Source of the DNA: Mesorhizobium caraganae
GTDB lineage: Bacteria; Pseudomonadota; Alphaproteobacteria; Rhizobiales; Rhizobiaceae
NCBI RefSeq assembly: GCF_016836705.1
Contig: NZ_JAFCGY010000015.1
Coordinates: 1-64,000 of the forward strand
DNA: 64,000 bases
Direction of reading: 5' to 3'
In this document: positions 63,032-64,000 of the stretch, piece after piece
Layout of the letters: each line of letters opens with the position of its first letter
Numbering within the stretch: the stretch's first letter is position 1
Position numbers and translations under genes: made by a program
Notes under the pieces: model-generated
Seen by the model: the letters and a program-made list of their open reading frames with translations, nothing else
Told to the model about the DNA's origin: nothing
Database searches by the model: none

Positions 63032-64000
63032 GGGATTTTTCCTACGTTCGCGCCGACAGCATCGAGGCCGCGCGCAAGGCGACGGCGCTTCCCGGCGCCA
63101 TGCTGCTTGCTGGCGGCACGACGCTGGTGGACCTCGCCAAATGCGGCGTCGCCCAGCCTGAGACCGTGGTCGACATCACCCATCTCAAGGGGCTGGACAC
63201 GATCAGCGTCGATGCAGGCCGCGCCACGCTCGGCGCGCTGGCGAAAATGAGCCATGTCGCCGACCATGCCGGGATCAAGAGCCATTTTCCCGCTGTCTCG
63301 GAAGCACTGTGGCAGGCCGCCTCGGCGCAGCTGCGCAACATGGCGACCGTCGGCGGCAATCTGATGCAGCGCACGCGCTGCCCTTATTTCCGCGATCCCT
63401 CGAATTTTTCCGCCTGCAACAAGCGTGAGCCCGGCAGCGGCTGCTCGGCGATCGGTGGCGTGACGCGGGGCCACGCCGTGCTCGGCACCAGCCAGGCCTG
63501 CATCGCCATGTATCCGGGTGACCTGGCCACCGCGCTTGTCGCCTTCGATGCGACGGTCCATCTCGGCCAGCGCGTGCTCAAGGTCGACGATTTCTTCCTG
63601 CTGCCGGGCGACACGCCTGAGCGCGAACATGACATCCGCGCCGGCGAGATGATCACCGCGATCGAGATCCCCGGCTCGGCCGCCGCGCGGCGCTCGACCT
63701 ATCTCAAGGTGCGTGACCGCCAGTCCTACGAGTTCGCCGCGGCAAGTGCCGCGGTCGGGCTGGAGCTGGAAGCCGATGGCCGTACCATCCGCGACCTGCG
63801 CGTCGCGCTCGGCGGCGTCGCCACAAAACCGTGGCGGGCGCGCGCCGTGGAAGAGGCGCTGAAAGGCAAGGTCCTGGACGAAGACACCGTGCGCAAGGCG
63901 AGCGGGCTCGCCATGGAAGGCGCCGTCGACCATGGCGCCAACCACTACAAGATCGAGCTCGCGCCGCGCGTGGTCGCGCGCGCCATCCTCAAACTGGGAG
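63028..64000 (+). CDS. FAD subunit of a molybdenum aldehyde oxidoreductase (PaoB-like), partial
   Basis: The gene starts in the ATGA overlap with the 2Fe-2S subunit and runs off the window after about 324 codons, close to the usual length of this family (about 320-330). FAD-binding motifs are LLAGGTTLVDLAKCGV and ATVGGNLMQRTRCPYF. Between them, CPYFRDPSNFSACNKREPGSGC is the extra 4Fe-4S cysteine set that distinguishes PaoB/YagS proteins from ordinary xanthine dehydrogenase FAD subunits. The molybdenum subunit should follow just outside the window. The enzyme oxidises aldehydes to acids; the TetR repressor nearby would induce it in response to such compounds. Confidence 0.9.
   Translation, partial: MRDFSYVRADSIEAARKATALPGAMLLAGGTTLVDLAKCGVAQPETVVDITHLKGLDTISVDAGRATLGALAKMSHVADHAGIKSHFPAVSEALWQAASAQLRNMATVGGNLMQRTRCPYFRDPSNFSACNKREPGSGCSAIGGVTRGHAVLGTSQACIAMYPGDLATALVAFDATVHLGQRVLKVDDFFLLPGDTPEREHDIRAGEMITAIEIPGSAAARRSTYLKVRDRQSYEFAAASAAVGLELEADGRTIRDLRVALGGVATKPWRARAVEEALKGKVLDEDTVRKASGLAMEGAVDHGANHYKIELAPRVVARAILKLG

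Overview
This 64 kb window is high-GC alphaproteobacterial chromosome, most likely from Mesorhizobium or a close relative in the Phyllobacteriaceae. That placement is inference. It rests on the rhizobial gene repertoire (many sugar ABC systems, LysR/AraC/TetR regulators, Ku plus three-domain LigD), on ATGA/GTGA gene overlaps, and on paired RIME-like intergenic palindromes of the kind found throughout rhizobial genomes. I see no rRNA, tRNA, CRISPR array, intact insertion sequence or prophage. Nearly all of the window is coding.

Left part (1-13.4 kb, mostly minus strand): an FtsX-type ABC exporter operon with a secreted protein; a PhoA-family alkaline phosphatase with a candidate Pho box; a membrane-anchored WD40 protein; exonuclease III and an alpha/beta hydrolase; then a non-homologous end-joining locus (TPR protein, Ku, LigD).

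Centre-left (13.4-31.9 kb): an aldo/keto reductase; a ribose-type sugar ABC operon; a GNAT enzyme; a GST and a LuxR-TPR regulator. Next come a PfkB sugar kinase and a GatZ/KbaZ protein with overlapping frames, followed by a complete family-1 sugar/polyol ABC importer (ATPase, binding protein, two permeases). Together these look like uptake and catabolism of a hexitol or ketohexose. A divergent SDR/LysR pair closes the block.

Centre (31.9-45.3 kb) is a patchwork of single genes and debris: tail-to-tail fragments of two FAD oxidoreductases, an HxlR/RibD-like pair, a glyoxalase-like protein, an MFS transporter, an ankyrin protein, a large CPA2 antiporter with a C-terminal UspA domain, a frameshifted second LigD-type ligase, an AraC regulator and several small proteins.

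Right part (45.4-64 kb): a LysR/cupin/CMD/AKR/SDR redox cluster; a frameshifted aldo/keto reductase; a two-wHTH regulator beside a beta-propeller protein and a DUF899 protein that share a repeated upstream element; a caspase-Sel1 protein with a glycine-rich lipoprotein; a fusion regulator (SARP/BTAD, alpha/beta hydrolase, cyclase-like domain); and a TetR repressor with a strong palindromic operator divergent from a PaoABC-type molybdenum aldehyde oxidoreductase operon that runs off the right edge.

Three single-base losses in short G/C runs break otherwise good genes within 4.4 kb (cupin twice, aldo/keto reductase once), so sequencing error should be considered before calling them dead. The best candidates for something under-described are the fusion regulator, the TPR/MerR-like/BRCT-like partner of Ku, the caspase-lipoprotein pair, and the repeat shared by the two-wHTH regulator and the DUF899 gene.
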